A stretch of DNA of 6,901 nucleotides, taken from positions 1-6,901 of the forward strand of contig JAIRPA010000056.1 in assembly GCA_031257235.1 (NCBI GenBank), in the 5' to 3' direction. Positions 1 through 6,887 of this stretch are shown here, one piece after another (the stretch's first letter is position 1; each line of letters starts with the position of its first letter). A program made the position numbers and the translations under genes. The notes under the pieces are model-generated. The model was not told the origin of the DNA. It ran no database searches and saw only the letters and a list, made by a program, of their open reading frames with translations. Source of the stretch: Burkholderiales bacterium (GTDB taxonomy: Bacteria > Pseudomonadota > Gammaproteobacteria > Burkholderiales > Casimicrobiaceae).

Positions 1-198
1 CTGCAAAATACCGTAAGGACCCACCCTTAAAGGTCCCCAACGCGACTGCATCATGCCGATCACGCGGCGTTCCAACAACACCATCAGCGCCACCAATAAG
101 GTCAGCGGCAAGACTAATACCGCGATTTTGACCAGCGTCCAAACAACCATGCCGGGCATTCCCCAACTCATGAAAAATTCGGCGACGGCGTTAATCAT
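1..198 (-). CDS. nuoH: NADH-quinone oxidoreductase subunit H, N-terminal part (cut by window edge)
   Basis: This is the first 66 codons of the membrane subunit that anchors the hydrophilic arm of complex I and helps form the entrance of the quinone chamber. Translating the minus strand from the ATG at 198-196 gives a protein with no stop up to base 1. Residues about 17-43 are a hydrophobic helix (VVWTLVKIAVLVLPLTLLVA and onward), matching the first transmembrane segment of the family. It is followed by ERRVIGMMQSRWGPLRVGPY at about 44-63, which closely resembles the family's conserved first loop (ERKVIGxMQxRxGPNRVGP). The usual Asn in GPNRVGP is Leu here. The start overlaps the nuoG stop by 8 bases (ATGATTAA), and a strong ribosome binding site, GGAGGT, lies 5 bases upstream. 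The gene is in its normal place after nuoG. The remaining roughly four fifths of the protein lies outside the window. The identification is firm. Confidence 0.95.
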   Translation of the reverse strand, partial: MINAVAEFFMSWGMPGMVVWTLVKIAVLVLPLTLLVALMVLLERRVIGMMQSRWGPLRVGPYGILQ

Positions 199-2650
199 CG
201 CAGACCTCCAAATGGACTTTGCCCGACACGCCGGATAACCGCCATGTCAAAGGATGCGCGGTGTCCACGCGCACGGTGCGAAGCGGAAGCGTTTCGTCGA
301 TCTCAACCGATAAAGGTTCGGTGCGTAAAGCGTCCAATAAAACGGCGTCCATCACCCTCACTCGCGCGTTCACCGTCAACCCCAATTCATTCAACGTATG
401 GCGATTCATCCCGACGCGCGGCGGCATCGCCCATGTTGTTTTTTGCAACGATGCCGCGCGACGCACGATGGCATCGCTTTGATAAAGCGGCACCGACCCG
501 ACACGTTCGATAGCCCGCGTGTTTTCGTTGGGATGAATGATGTCCCGCGGTACGTCGAGCTTAATGTGGGCAAGATCAACGCGCGGCGCCAATCGCGCGT
601 TTAGGGCGTCAGCCGTCGGCACAAAGGTTTGTCGCAATTGATGAAGATCGGATTCCGGGAACGGACAATTCATCAATTGCGACAACGCCGCAATCACGCG
701 CCAGCCCGGTCTTGCCTCACCTAACGGCGTCACCGCCGCCTGATACGATTGAACACGCCCTTCCATGTTAATGAGCGTGCCGGACATCTCCGTAAAAGGC
801 GTGATCGGCAACACCACATCGGGCAACCGCGTCATGGACGCATCCGGCTTAAAGGGCGAACACATGATCACCAACTGCGCTTTTTTCATCGCGCGGGAGA
901 ATACGGCGCCTTGATCGTGGTCACAAGGCTCGGCATTAAATAAAACATAAGCGCGACGCGGAGACTCTAATACGGAACGCGCGTTTAATCCTTTTTGAGT
1001 GATCGGATGCGCGCGCAACCATGCCGCGCCCAAGCGGTTTGCGGCATCGGGCAACACGCCAAAAGTCGTGCCGGTCAATGCCGCCAGAACACGGGACAAG
1101 GTTTTAAGGGCTTCGGCGTTTTCATGGTGAAGCCCAAAGCTACCGACCAACACTGCCGCGCGCCCGTTGGCATCGATCAATTGTTGCGCAATCGCGCGCG
1201 CGACCTCCGAAGGCACAATCTCGCCAAGCTCTTCGGGTAATGAAAATGGAGTCTCTTTTTTAAGACCCTGCGCCGCCACAATGATTTGCGCCAACGCATG
1301 GGCTATTTTTGAAGGCGGCACCACCCAATCATGGGCAACCGGCATTCGCCAATCGGCGCGTTGCGCGTTGACACTCATCATCGCCGCTCCTTTTTTGGTG
1401 GCGTGGCGCGCGCGTATGGCCAAAAGCGGATGATCCGTCCGCAAAAAACTGCCCACCCACAAAATGGCGCGTTGCTCGGCGATGTCGGCAATCGGCATCC
1501 CCAACCAGTCGATAGAAGACGGGGAATGTGTCTTTGAAGGATTCAAAGAATCGTTTGACGCATCGGCAGAAAAATCGCGCGTTCTCAAGCGCGTGTCTAA
1601 GTTATCGCAATTCAAACCGCGCAACCAACGCACCCAAGCCCCCATTTCTTCTAAAGAGGCGTGCGGCGAAATCAACGCGCCCACCGAATCCGCGCCATGC
1701 TCTTCGATGATGTGAGAAAGAGCGGCGGCCGCAAACGGCAAGGCTTCCTCCCACGAACTTTCCACCAACACCCCGTCTTTTTTCATCCAAGGTTGGGTCA
1801 AACGTTGGTCGCTGTTTAAGGCTTCATAAGAAAAACGATCGCGGTCGGCAATCCAACATTCATTCACGGCTTCATGGCTTTTTGCCACCACGCGAATCAC
1901 GCGATTTTGTTTGGTGTGAACGGCAATGTGCGTGCCGTGCGCGTCGTGCGGCGATAACGATAAATGCGAGGAAAGCTCCCACGCCCGCGCGGTATAACGC
2001 GCCGGTTTGGACGTCAGTGCGCCCACGGGACAAAGATCAATCACGTTGCCGGAAATCTCGGAAGTATAAGATTCACCGACAAACGGCACGACCTCCGAAC
2101 GATCCCCGCGATGAATCATGCCTAATTCCTGCTTGCCGCCGATTTCATCGGCAAAACGAATACAGCGTGTGCATTGGATGCAACGACTCATTTCCGCCGC
2201 CGAAACCAACGCCCCTAAATTTTTACCGGCAACCACCCGTTTGACTTCGACAAACTTTGAGCCGCAATCTCCATAACCAAAAGTATTTTCCTGAAGATAA
2301 CATTCGCCGGCTTGATCGCAGACCGGACAATCCAACGGATGATTGATCATCAAAAAGGAAATCACCGCACGTTGCGCGGCAATGGCGGTTTCGCTTCGCG
2401 TCCACACCCGCATCCCTTCGGCGACCGTGGTCACGCACGCGGGCACGGGTTTGGGAATTTTTTCGACCTGCACCAAGCACATTCTGCAACTGGCGGCAAG
2501 GGATAATTTTTTGTGATAACAAAAATGCGGGATCATCATTTTGAGTTTGATCGCCGCGTCCATGACCGTGCTGCCCGGCGGCACTTGCACCGGTTGCCCG
2601 TTGATCACCAGATTGAGCCATTGGCTTTTATCGACCGTCGCTTCAGACAT
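191..2650 (-). CDS. nuoG: NADH-quinone oxidoreductase subunit G (75 kDa type, three Fe-S clusters)
   Basis: This is the large iron-sulfur subunit of the NADH module, which passes electrons from NuoF toward NuoB. The 819-residue protein has an N-terminal 2Fe-2S ferredoxin domain with cluster N1b ligands C44, C55, C58 and C72. Next is the His-Cys cluster N5 motif, with H104, C108, C111 and C117 in HPLDCPVCDQAGEC. The N4 cluster follows, with C157, C160, C163 and C207 (CIQCTRC, then CPVGAL). From about residue 220 on it is a molybdopterin-oxidoreductase-like domain without cofactor. The four Cys of cluster N7 are absent near 229-245, as in mitochondrial and many proteobacterial homologues. A frame-open extension to 2698 exists, but the start at 2650 is preferred. 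It has AGGTG 7 bases upstream, gives a normal ferredoxin N-terminus, and overlaps nuoF by only 8 bases rather than 56. A Ser/Asn-rich segment at about 362-380 looks like an insertion. The length is slightly above the usual 690-790 that I recall for this type. Confidence 0.97.
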   Translation of the reverse strand: MSEATVDKSQWLNLVINGQPVQVPPGSTVMDAAIKLKMMIPHFCYHKKLSLAASCRMCLVQVEKIPKPVPACVTTVAEGMRVWTRSETAIAAQRAVISFLMINHPLDCPVCDQAGECYLQENTFGYGDCGSKFVEVKRVVAGKNLGALVSAAEMSRCIQCTRCIRFADEIGGKQELGMIHRGDRSEVVPFVGESYTSEISGNVIDLCPVGALTSKPARYTARAWELSSHLSLSPHDAHGTHIAVHTKQNRVIRVVAKSHEAVNECWIADRDRFSYEALNSDQRLTQPWMKKDGVLVESSWEEALPFAAAALSHIIEEHGADSVGALISPHASLEEMGAWVRWLRGLNCDNLDTRLRTRDFSADASNDSLNPSKTHSPSSIDWLGMPIADIAEQRAILWVGSFLRTDHPLLAIRARHATKKGAAMMSVNAQRADWRMPVAHDWVVPPSKIAHALAQIIVAAQGLKKETPFSLPEELGEIVPSEVARAIAQQLIDANGRAAVLVGSFGLHHENAEALKTLSRVLAALTGTTFGVLPDAANRLGAAWLRAHPITQKGLNARSVLESPRRAYVLFNAEPCDHDQGAVFSRAMKKAQLVIMCSPFKPDASMTRLPDVVLPITPFTEMSGTLINMEGRVQSYQAAVTPLGEARPGWRVIAALSQLMNCPFPESDLHQLRQTFVPTADALNARLAPRVDLAHIKLDVPRDIIHPNENTRAIERVGSVPLYQSDAIVRRAASLQKTTWAMPPRVGMNRHTLNELGLTVNARVRVMDAVLLDALRTEPLSVEIDETLPLRTVRVDTAHPLTWRLSGVSGKVHLEVCDD
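204..209 (-). promoter_or_regulatory. Ribosome binding site of nuoH
   Basis: The minus strand reads GGAGGT 5 bases before the nuoH ATG at 198. It is the strongest Shine-Dalgarno match in the window and lies inside the last codons of nuoG (Glu-Val before the final Cys-Asp-Asp). It fixes the nuoH start and suggests that ribosomes finishing nuoG can reinitiate on nuoH. Confidence 0.8.
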
Positions 2651-3947
2651 AATCTTGCACCTGACAACGACGGTTCTTGATATGAAAATCAAACTCATCG
2701 CGAAAATGTTTTAAGAAGCTACGCACCGGCATCGCCGCGGCGTCCCCCAACGCGCAAATGGTGCGCCCCATGATGTTGTGCGCCACTTGATCCAGCGTTT
2801 CTAAATCGCCCTCGCGTCCTTCGCCGTGTTCGAGCCTGTGCAGTATTTTGACCATCCACCCCGTTCCCTCGCGGCACGGCGTGCATTGTCCGCACGATTC
2901 TTCATGGTAAAACTCGGACAATCTTAATAAGGATTTCACCATACAGCGCGAATTGTCGATCACAATCACGGCGCCCGACCCCATCATGGAACCGGCTTTG
3001 GCAATACTGTCGTAATCTAATTTGGTGTCCAGCATGGTCGAGGCAGGCACCACCGGCGACGACGAGCCGCCCGGAATCACCGCCTTTAACATGTGACCTT
3101 CCCGCACGCCTCCGGCCAAATTCAACAACACCGTAAACGGCGTTCCCATCGGTAACTCATAATTGCCCGGACGCTTGACATCGCCGGAGATCGAAAAGAT
3201 TTTTGTGCCGCCCGCGTTGGGTTGCCCCAACTCTAAAAACCGCTGACCGCCGTTTAAAATAATATAAGGCACATTGGCCAGCGTTTCGACGTTGTTGATG
3301 GTGGTGGGTTTACCGTATAAACCCACGTTCGCGGGAAAAGGCGGCTTGTATCTCGGTTGACCTTTTTTGCCTTCCAAAGATTCCAACATCGCCGTTTCTT
3401 CGCCGCAAATGTACGCGCCAAATCCGTGATGATTAAACACCTCAAACGAAAACGGGCTACCTAATATATTTTTGCCGATGAGCCCTGCCTCGCGCGCTTC
3501 TTTTAAAACTTCTTCCATCCGCTCATAGCATTCCCAGATTTCGCCGTGAATATAAATATAACCACGCGCGCAACCCATGGCGTAAGCGGCGATGATCATG
3601 CCCTCCAAAACCAAATGCGGGTTGTATCTTAATAAGTCACGATCTTTGAATGTCCCCGGCTCGCTTTCGTCGGCATTACACACCAAATACTTTTCGGGGG
3701 CGTGGCGCGGCATGAAACTCCATTTCATGCCCGTCGGAAACCCCGCGCCGCCGCGCCCGCGCAACGAGGATAATTTAACTTCCGCGATGATTTGATCGGG
3801 CGTCCAGTGGTTGGGGTTTTCCAATATTTTTTCCAACGCCTTATAACCGCCGCGCGCGCGATAATCGGCGAGCCGCCAATTGTCTCCGGTCAAGCCGGAA
3901 AGCAAAATCGCGCCTGCGCCAAAATTCAACATCGTGGGCGTATTCAT
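2643..3947 (-). CDS. nuoF: NADH-quinone oxidoreductase subunit F (51 kDa, FMN/NADH binding)
   Basis: This is the electron-entry subunit of complex I. It oxidises NADH with bound FMN and hands electrons to cluster N3. The protein has 434 residues, a normal family length. The glycine-rich loop GRGGAGFPTG starts at residue 64, and the FMN-contacting stretch CNADESEPGT is at 90-99. GAYICGEETA is at 177-186, followed by the GKKGQPR and KPPFP signature. The C-terminal 4Fe-4S (N3) ligands are C352, C355, C358 (SCGQCTPCREG) and C398 (ICALGD). The start overlaps the nuoE stop as ATGA, and AAAGGA lies 6 bases upstream. The stop overlaps the nuoG start by 8 bases. The N-terminal region is slightly longer than in some homologues, but the start is well supported by the overlap and the ribosome binding site. 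All key residues are present, so the subunit should be active. Confidence 0.98.
   Translation of the reverse strand: MNTPTMLNFGAGAILLSGLTGDNWRLADYRARGGYKALEKILENPNHWTPDQIIAEVKLSSLRGRGGAGFPTGMKWSFMPRHAPEKYLVCNADESEPGTFKDRDLLRYNPHLVLEGMIIAAYAMGCARGYIYIHGEIWECYERMEEVLKEAREAGLIGKNILGSPFSFEVFNHHGFGAYICGEETAMLESLEGKKGQPRYKPPFPANVGLYGKPTTINNVETLANVPYIILNGGQRFLELGQPNAGGTKIFSISGDVKRPGNYELPMGTPFTVLLNLAGGVREGHMLKAVIPGGSSSPVVPASTMLDTKLDYDSIAKAGSMMGSGAVIVIDNSRCMVKSLLRLSEFYHEESCGQCTPCREGTGWMVKILHRLEHGEGREGDLETLDQVAHNIMGRTICALGDAAAMPVRSFLKHFRDEFDFHIKNRRCQVQDYV
2658..2662 (-). promoter_or_regulatory. Ribosome binding site that decides the nuoG start
   Basis: The minus strand reads AGGTG 7 bases before the ATG at 2650. 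It lies inside the last codons of nuoF. The alternative upstream ATG at 2698 has no comparable purine motif at a suitable distance, so this site supports the shorter 819-residue NuoG. Confidence 0.65.
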
Positions 3948-4453
3948 CGTTTATCCTTTCCGGCAGAACCATAAAGATCATCAATAAATGCGTCAACCGC
4001 TTCCCGCGTCATTTTGGCGCACATTTTTTTATGGTTGACCAAGACAATAGGACCATCGCCACACGCGCCCATACATTCGCCTTGTTGCAAAGTAAACATC
4101 CCGTCTTTGGTGGTCTCGCCAAAATCAATATTCAATTTAGACTTCAAATATTGGGCGGCACTGCCTGCCCCTTGCAAGGCGCACGGCAGATTGGTGCAAA
4201 GCGTCAAGGTATAACGCCCTGCCGGCTTCAAACGATACATCGAATAAAACGAAGCGACTTCATAAACAGCCATCGGCGACATTTCTAAAATACGCGCCAC
4301 TTCATTTAAGACATCGGTAGAAAGATAGCCGTGCTCATCTTGCGCGATGGTCAACGCCGCCATCACCGCGGATTGTTTTCGTCCTTCGGGATACTTGGCA
4401 ATCGCCGTCTCAATTAACCGCAAGGATTGATCGGATAAAAGGGATTTCATCAT
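3944..4453 (-). CDS. nuoE: NADH-quinone oxidoreductase subunit E (24 kDa, 2Fe-2S)
   Basis: This is the thioredoxin-like 2Fe-2S subunit that carries cluster N1a and sits against NuoF at the tip of the hydrophilic arm. The protein has 169 residues, a normal length. Its N-terminal helical region includes AALTIAQDEHGYLS (about 32-45) and the conserved YEVASFYSMY (about 64-73). Cluster ligands fit the family pattern Cx4C then Cx3C: C86 and C91 in CTNLPC, and C127 and C131 in GECMGACGDGP. The gene begins with two consecutive ATG codons, 3 bases after the nuoD stop. The first is chosen because it sits nearer the only plausible ribosome binding site (GGTGG, 11 bases upstream, weak). The second would shorten the protein by one residue. 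The stop overlaps the nuoF start by 4 bases (ATGA). An A7 tract lies near the end of the gene (4024-4030), after the last ligand. Confidence 0.97.
   Translation of the reverse strand: MMKSLLSDQSLRLIETAIAKYPEGRKQSAVMAALTIAQDEHGYLSTDVLNEVARILEMSPMAVYEVASFYSMYRLKPAGRYTLTLCTNLPCALQGAGSAAQYLKSKLNIDFGETTKDGMFTLQQGECMGACGDGPIVLVNHKKMCAKMTREAVDAFIDDLYGSAGKDKR
3954..3959 (-). promoter_or_regulatory. Ribosome binding site of nuoF
   Basis: The minus strand reads AAAGGA 6 bases before the nuoF ATG at 3947. It lies within the Lys-rich last codons of nuoE. With the ATGA stop/start overlap it supports the chosen nuoF start and coupling to nuoE translation. Confidence 0.75.
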
Positions 4454-4456
4454 GGC

Positions 4457-5710
4457 TTACCGATCCACCGAACCAAAAACCACGTCGTACGTTCCGATCA
4501 ACGCGACAATATCGGAAATCATATGACCCGGCGCCATTTCCGCCAACATCGACAAGTGAACAAAGTCAGGCGTTCTTAATTTCACGCGATAAGGTTTATT
4601 ACTGCCGTCGGAAACCAGATACACGCCAAATTCTCCTTTGGCCTGCTCCACCGCCGCGTAGACTTCGCCGGCGGGCACCGAAAAACCTTCGCTGTACAAT
4701 TTGAAACGATGAATCATCGCCTCCATGTTGGTTTTGGATTCGGCGCGAGGCGGTGGCGTGATCTTATGATTTTCCGACATCACCGAACCCGGATGATGTC
4801 TTAACCATTCCACGCATTGCGTCACGATTCTCACCGATTGCCGACATTCCTCGATTCTGACCAAATAACGATCATAACAATCGCCCTCTTTGCCGACGGG
4901 AATGTCAAAGCGCGTTTGATCGTAAGCCGCGTAAGGTTGTTTTTTTCGTAAATCCCACGCCACCCCGGAGGCACGCAACATAGGTCCTGATCCGCCCATC
5001 GCCACGACTTTTTCGGGCGAGATCACGCCAATCCCGACCGTGCGTTGTTTCCAAATACGGTTGTCCGTCAATAGGGTTTCAATTTCATCAATGCGCGCGG
5101 GCAGTTGCCGAATGAACGCCGCGATAAAATCCAGAAGACTGCCGTGACGATGCTCGTTCATCCGCGCCAAGGCGTCAGGCGTGCGCAAGGGTGTTTTTTC
5201 GTAGCGCGGCATGGTGTCGGGTAAGTCACGCGAGACCCCGCCCGGACGATAATAACCGGTGTGCATTCTGGCGCCGCTTGCCGCTTCAAAGATGTCAAAA
5301 ATCGTTTCGCGTTCTTGGGTGCAGTATAAAAAGACCGTCATCGCGCCCAAATCCAGCGCGCAGGTGCCAACCCACAGCAAGTGATTGGTGATGCGCCCCA
5401 ATTCATCAAAAAGCGTTCGGATGAATTGCGCGCGTTCGGGGACTTCTATATTTAATAGTTTTTCAACCGCCAGACAAAAAGCGTGTTGATTGCCCATCAT
5501 CGACATATAATCAAGCCGCTCCATGTAGAGTAAGCCTTGAAGATACGTTTTGTGTTCGACTAACTTTTCCGTGCCGCGATGCAACATCCCGATGTGAGGG
5601 TCGGCGCGAACCACCACCTCACCGTCTAACTCCAACAGTAAACGCAACACACCATGCGTTGAAGGATGCTGAGGTCCGAAATTCAGTTCATAGTGGTGAA
5701 ATTCGCTCAT
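4457..5710 (-). CDS. nuoD: NADH-quinone oxidoreductase subunit D (49 kDa, quinone site)
   Basis: This subunit forms most of the quinone-reducing pocket with NuoB and is related to the large subunit of NiFe hydrogenases. The protein has 417 residues, the usual length for a non-fused NuoD. The N-terminus carries NFGPQHPSTHGVLRL (10-24), then DPHIGMLHRGTEKL (37-50) and ERLDYMSMMGNQHAF (64-78). By pattern and spacing, His19 and Tyr68 correspond to the quinone-site His59 and Tyr108 of the bovine 49 kDa subunit. SGARMHTGYYRPGGV, DIPVGKEGDCYDRYL and the C-terminal GTYDVVFGSVDR are also typical. The NiFe-binding cysteines of hydrogenases are absent, as expected. An in-frame GTG at 5713 directly precedes the ATG. 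The ATG is preferred because AAAGGG is then 6 rather than 3 bases away. The gene lies 10 bases after the nuoC stop and 3 bases before nuoE. An A7 tract at codons 255-257 forms a slippery heptamer. Confidence 0.98.
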   Translation of the reverse strand: MSEFHHYELNFGPQHPSTHGVLRLLLELDGEVVVRADPHIGMLHRGTEKLVEHKTYLQGLLYMERLDYMSMMGNQHAFCLAVEKLLNIEVPERAQFIRTLFDELGRITNHLLWVGTCALDLGAMTVFLYCTQERETIFDIFEAASGARMHTGYYRPGGVSRDLPDTMPRYEKTPLRTPDALARMNEHRHGSLLDFIAAFIRQLPARIDEIETLLTDNRIWKQRTVGIGVISPEKVVAMGGSGPMLRASGVAWDLRKKQPYAAYDQTRFDIPVGKEGDCYDRYLVRIEECRQSVRIVTQCVEWLRHHPGSVMSENHKITPPPRAESKTNMEAMIHRFKLYSEGFSVPAGEVYAAVEQAKGEFGVYLVSDGSNKPYRVKLRTPDFVHLSMLAEMAPGHMISDIVALIGTYDVVFGSVDR

Positions 5711-5716
5711 CACTCA

Positions 5717-5722
5717 CCCTTT
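5717..5722 (-). promoter_or_regulatory. Ribosome binding site that decides the nuoD start
   Basis: The minus strand reads AAAGGG overlapping the nuoC stop codon, 6 bases before the ATG at 5710. Spacing to the adjacent GTG at 5713 would be only 3 bases, so the site favours the ATG. Because it overlaps the nuoC stop, nuoC termination and nuoD initiation are probably coupled. Confidence 0.65.
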
Positions 5723-6371
5723 ATTTGACCACCAACACCGAAGGCGATTGCGGCGTATGATCCGCAAACCCCGGCGAATGGAAGACACGACGCACGTTTT
5801 CACGCGGCTCAACCGTCACCGGGACCTCCACCCACGCGCGTTTTTCTTCGTCGTACCGTTTTTCTTTTTCGCCCGACAAGGGAAAATCTTTTCTTAAAGG
5901 ATGACCCTGAAAACCGTAATCCGTTAAGAGTCGGCGCAAATCGGGATGCCCTTCAAAAATAATCCCGAACATATCAAACGCTTCCCGCTCCATCCAATTG
6001 GCAGACGGCCACAACGCCACCATCGACGGCACGGTCAATGAAGACTCGTCCTCCGGAAACACGCGAACCCGCAAGCGATGATTGCACGTCAACGACAACA
6101 AATGATAGACCACCGCAAAACGCGGCGTTTTTTTCATGTCCAGATAATCCACGGCGGTGATGTCCACCAAGGAATCAAACAAAAAGATCGGCTCATCGCG
6201 CAATTGCCGCATCACCCGATAAAGTTCACCCGTCGGCACTTCAAAGGAAATCTCTTGGGCGGCCACCACGATGCGCGCGCGCGGGTTTTGGCTCTCCTCC
6301 AACAAGCGCGAGAACACGGCTTTGAGGGCCGATTCCAGTTTAAAGACGGATCCGGGTAAAGAAACGCTCAT
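5721..6371 (-). CDS. nuoC: NADH-quinone oxidoreductase subunit C (30 kDa)
   Basis: This is a structural subunit of the connecting module that packs against NuoD and NuoB. It binds no cofactor. The protein has 216 residues. The N-terminal half is the less conserved alpha/beta region, including FLFDSLVDITAVDYL (about 63-77). The 30 kDa signature ANWMEREAFDMFGIIFEGHP is at 124-143, followed by LRRLLTDYGFQGHPLRKDFP (145-164), which is typical of the family. The start at 6371 overlaps the nuoB stop as ATGA and has AAAGGTG 5 bases upstream. The frame stays open upstream to 6569. That extension lies wholly on nuoB and is rich in Arg and Gly, with no family similarity, so it is rejected. The gene is separate from nuoD here, whereas enterics and Pseudomonas carry a fused nuoCD. 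An A7 tract encodes Lys80-Lys81 (6128-6134). Confidence 0.97.
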   Translation of the reverse strand: MSVSLPGSVFKLESALKAVFSRLLEESQNPRARIVVAAQEISFEVPTGELYRVMRQLRDEPIFLFDSLVDITAVDYLDMKKTPRFAVVYHLLSLTCNHRLRVRVFPEDESSLTVPSMVALWPSANWMEREAFDMFGIIFEGHPDLRRLLTDYGFQGHPLRKDFPLSGEKEKRYDEEKRAWVEVPVTVEPRENVRRVFHSPGFADHTPQSPSVLVVK

Positions 6372-6883
6372 GGCGACACCTTTTTGCCTTTGCTTTTCCG
6401 CACTTTTTCCTGCAATTCCAAAATACCGCGAATCAAAGCCTCCGGCGTGGGCGGACAGCCGGGCACATAGACATCCACCGGCACGATGTGATCCACGCCG
6501 CGCACCACCGAATAAGAATAGTGATAAAACCCGCCGCCGTTGGCGCAAGAGCCCATGGAAATCACCCAACGGGGTTCGGGCATTTGATCGTAAATGCGAC
6601 GAAGCGCGGGCGCCATTTTTTGCGTGAGCGTCCCGGCCACAATCATCACGTCCGCCTGACGCGGGCTGGGACGAAACACCAAGCCGAAGCGATCTAAATC
6701 ATAACGCGCCGCGCCGGAGTGCATCATTTCCATCGCGCAACACGCAAGCCCAAACGTCACGGGCCACAACGAATTTTTTTGCGCCCACGCCACCAATTCG
6801 TCAAAGGTGGTCAAGGCATACCCGCCTTCCGCGGATTTCTCATTTAAAAAACGGATCGGCTCGGCGGGCGGTTGAAGAGTCAT
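6368..6883 (-). CDS. nuoB: NADH-quinone oxidoreductase subunit B (PSST type, N2 cluster)
   Basis: NuoB holds the terminal 4Fe-4S cluster N2, which donates electrons to quinone in the pocket shared with NuoD. The 171-residue protein shows the N2 ligands C48 and C49 (adjacent Cys in FGLACCAMEMMH), C113 (MGSCANGGG) and C143 (VPGCPPTPEAL). The conserved ARYDLDRFGLVFRPSPRQAD and VMIVAGTLTQKMAPALRRIY lie between them, matching beta/gamma-proteobacterial NuoB closely. The N-terminal 24 residues or so are variable. The C-terminus is a short Lys-rich tail (about 159-168). The ATG at 6883 has only a weak GGGA 8 bases upstream. It is chosen because the sequence becomes conserved soon after it and no better start follows before LWPVTFG. 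The stop overlaps the nuoC start by 4 bases. An A7 tract at 6774-6780 encodes Gln35-Lys36-Asn37. Confidence 0.98.
   Translation of the reverse strand: MTLQPPAEPIRFLNEKSAEGGYALTTFDELVAWAQKNSLWPVTFGLACCAMEMMHSGAARYDLDRFGLVFRPSPRQADVMIVAGTLTQKMAPALRRIYDQMPEPRWVISMGSCANGGGFYHYSYSVVRGVDHIVPVDVYVPGCPPTPEALIRGILELQEKVRKSKGKKVSP
6377..6383 (-). promoter_or_regulatory. Ribosome binding site that decides the nuoC start
   Basis: The minus strand reads AAAGGTG 5 bases before the ATG at 6371, inside the end of nuoB. With the ATGA overlap it fixes the start and argues against the open extension reaching 6569. Confidence 0.7.
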
Positions 6884-6887
6884 GGTT

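Noticed and set aside
53..1790. Cluster of 60-89 codon plus-strand and out-of-frame open frames opposite nuoG and nuoH
   Set aside because: All overlap a strongly conserved complex I gene, and none shows a ribosome binding site with a recognisable protein. They are expected from the codon bias.
1882..2244. 120-codon open frame on the plus strand opposite nuoG
   Set aside because: It is antisense to the N4 and following region of nuoG. Its composition (Arg, Cys, Pro-rich) is what the reverse complement of that gene gives, and it matches no family I recognise.
2223..2621. 132-codon open frame on the minus strand inside nuoG
   Set aside because: It is an out-of-frame shadow of the region encoding the N1b and N5 clusters. 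The in-frame protein carries all the conserved ligands.
2651..2698. Open 16-codon extension of nuoG upstream of the chosen start
   Set aside because: It is the alternative-frame reading of the nuoF end, has no convincing ribosome binding site, and adds nothing resembling a NuoG N-terminus.
6372..6569. Open N-terminal extension of nuoC, 66 codons upstream of the chosen start
   Set aside because: It lies entirely within nuoB, is Arg/Gly/Ala-rich without NuoC similarity, and the internal ATG has both an ATGA overlap with nuoB and a good ribosome binding site.
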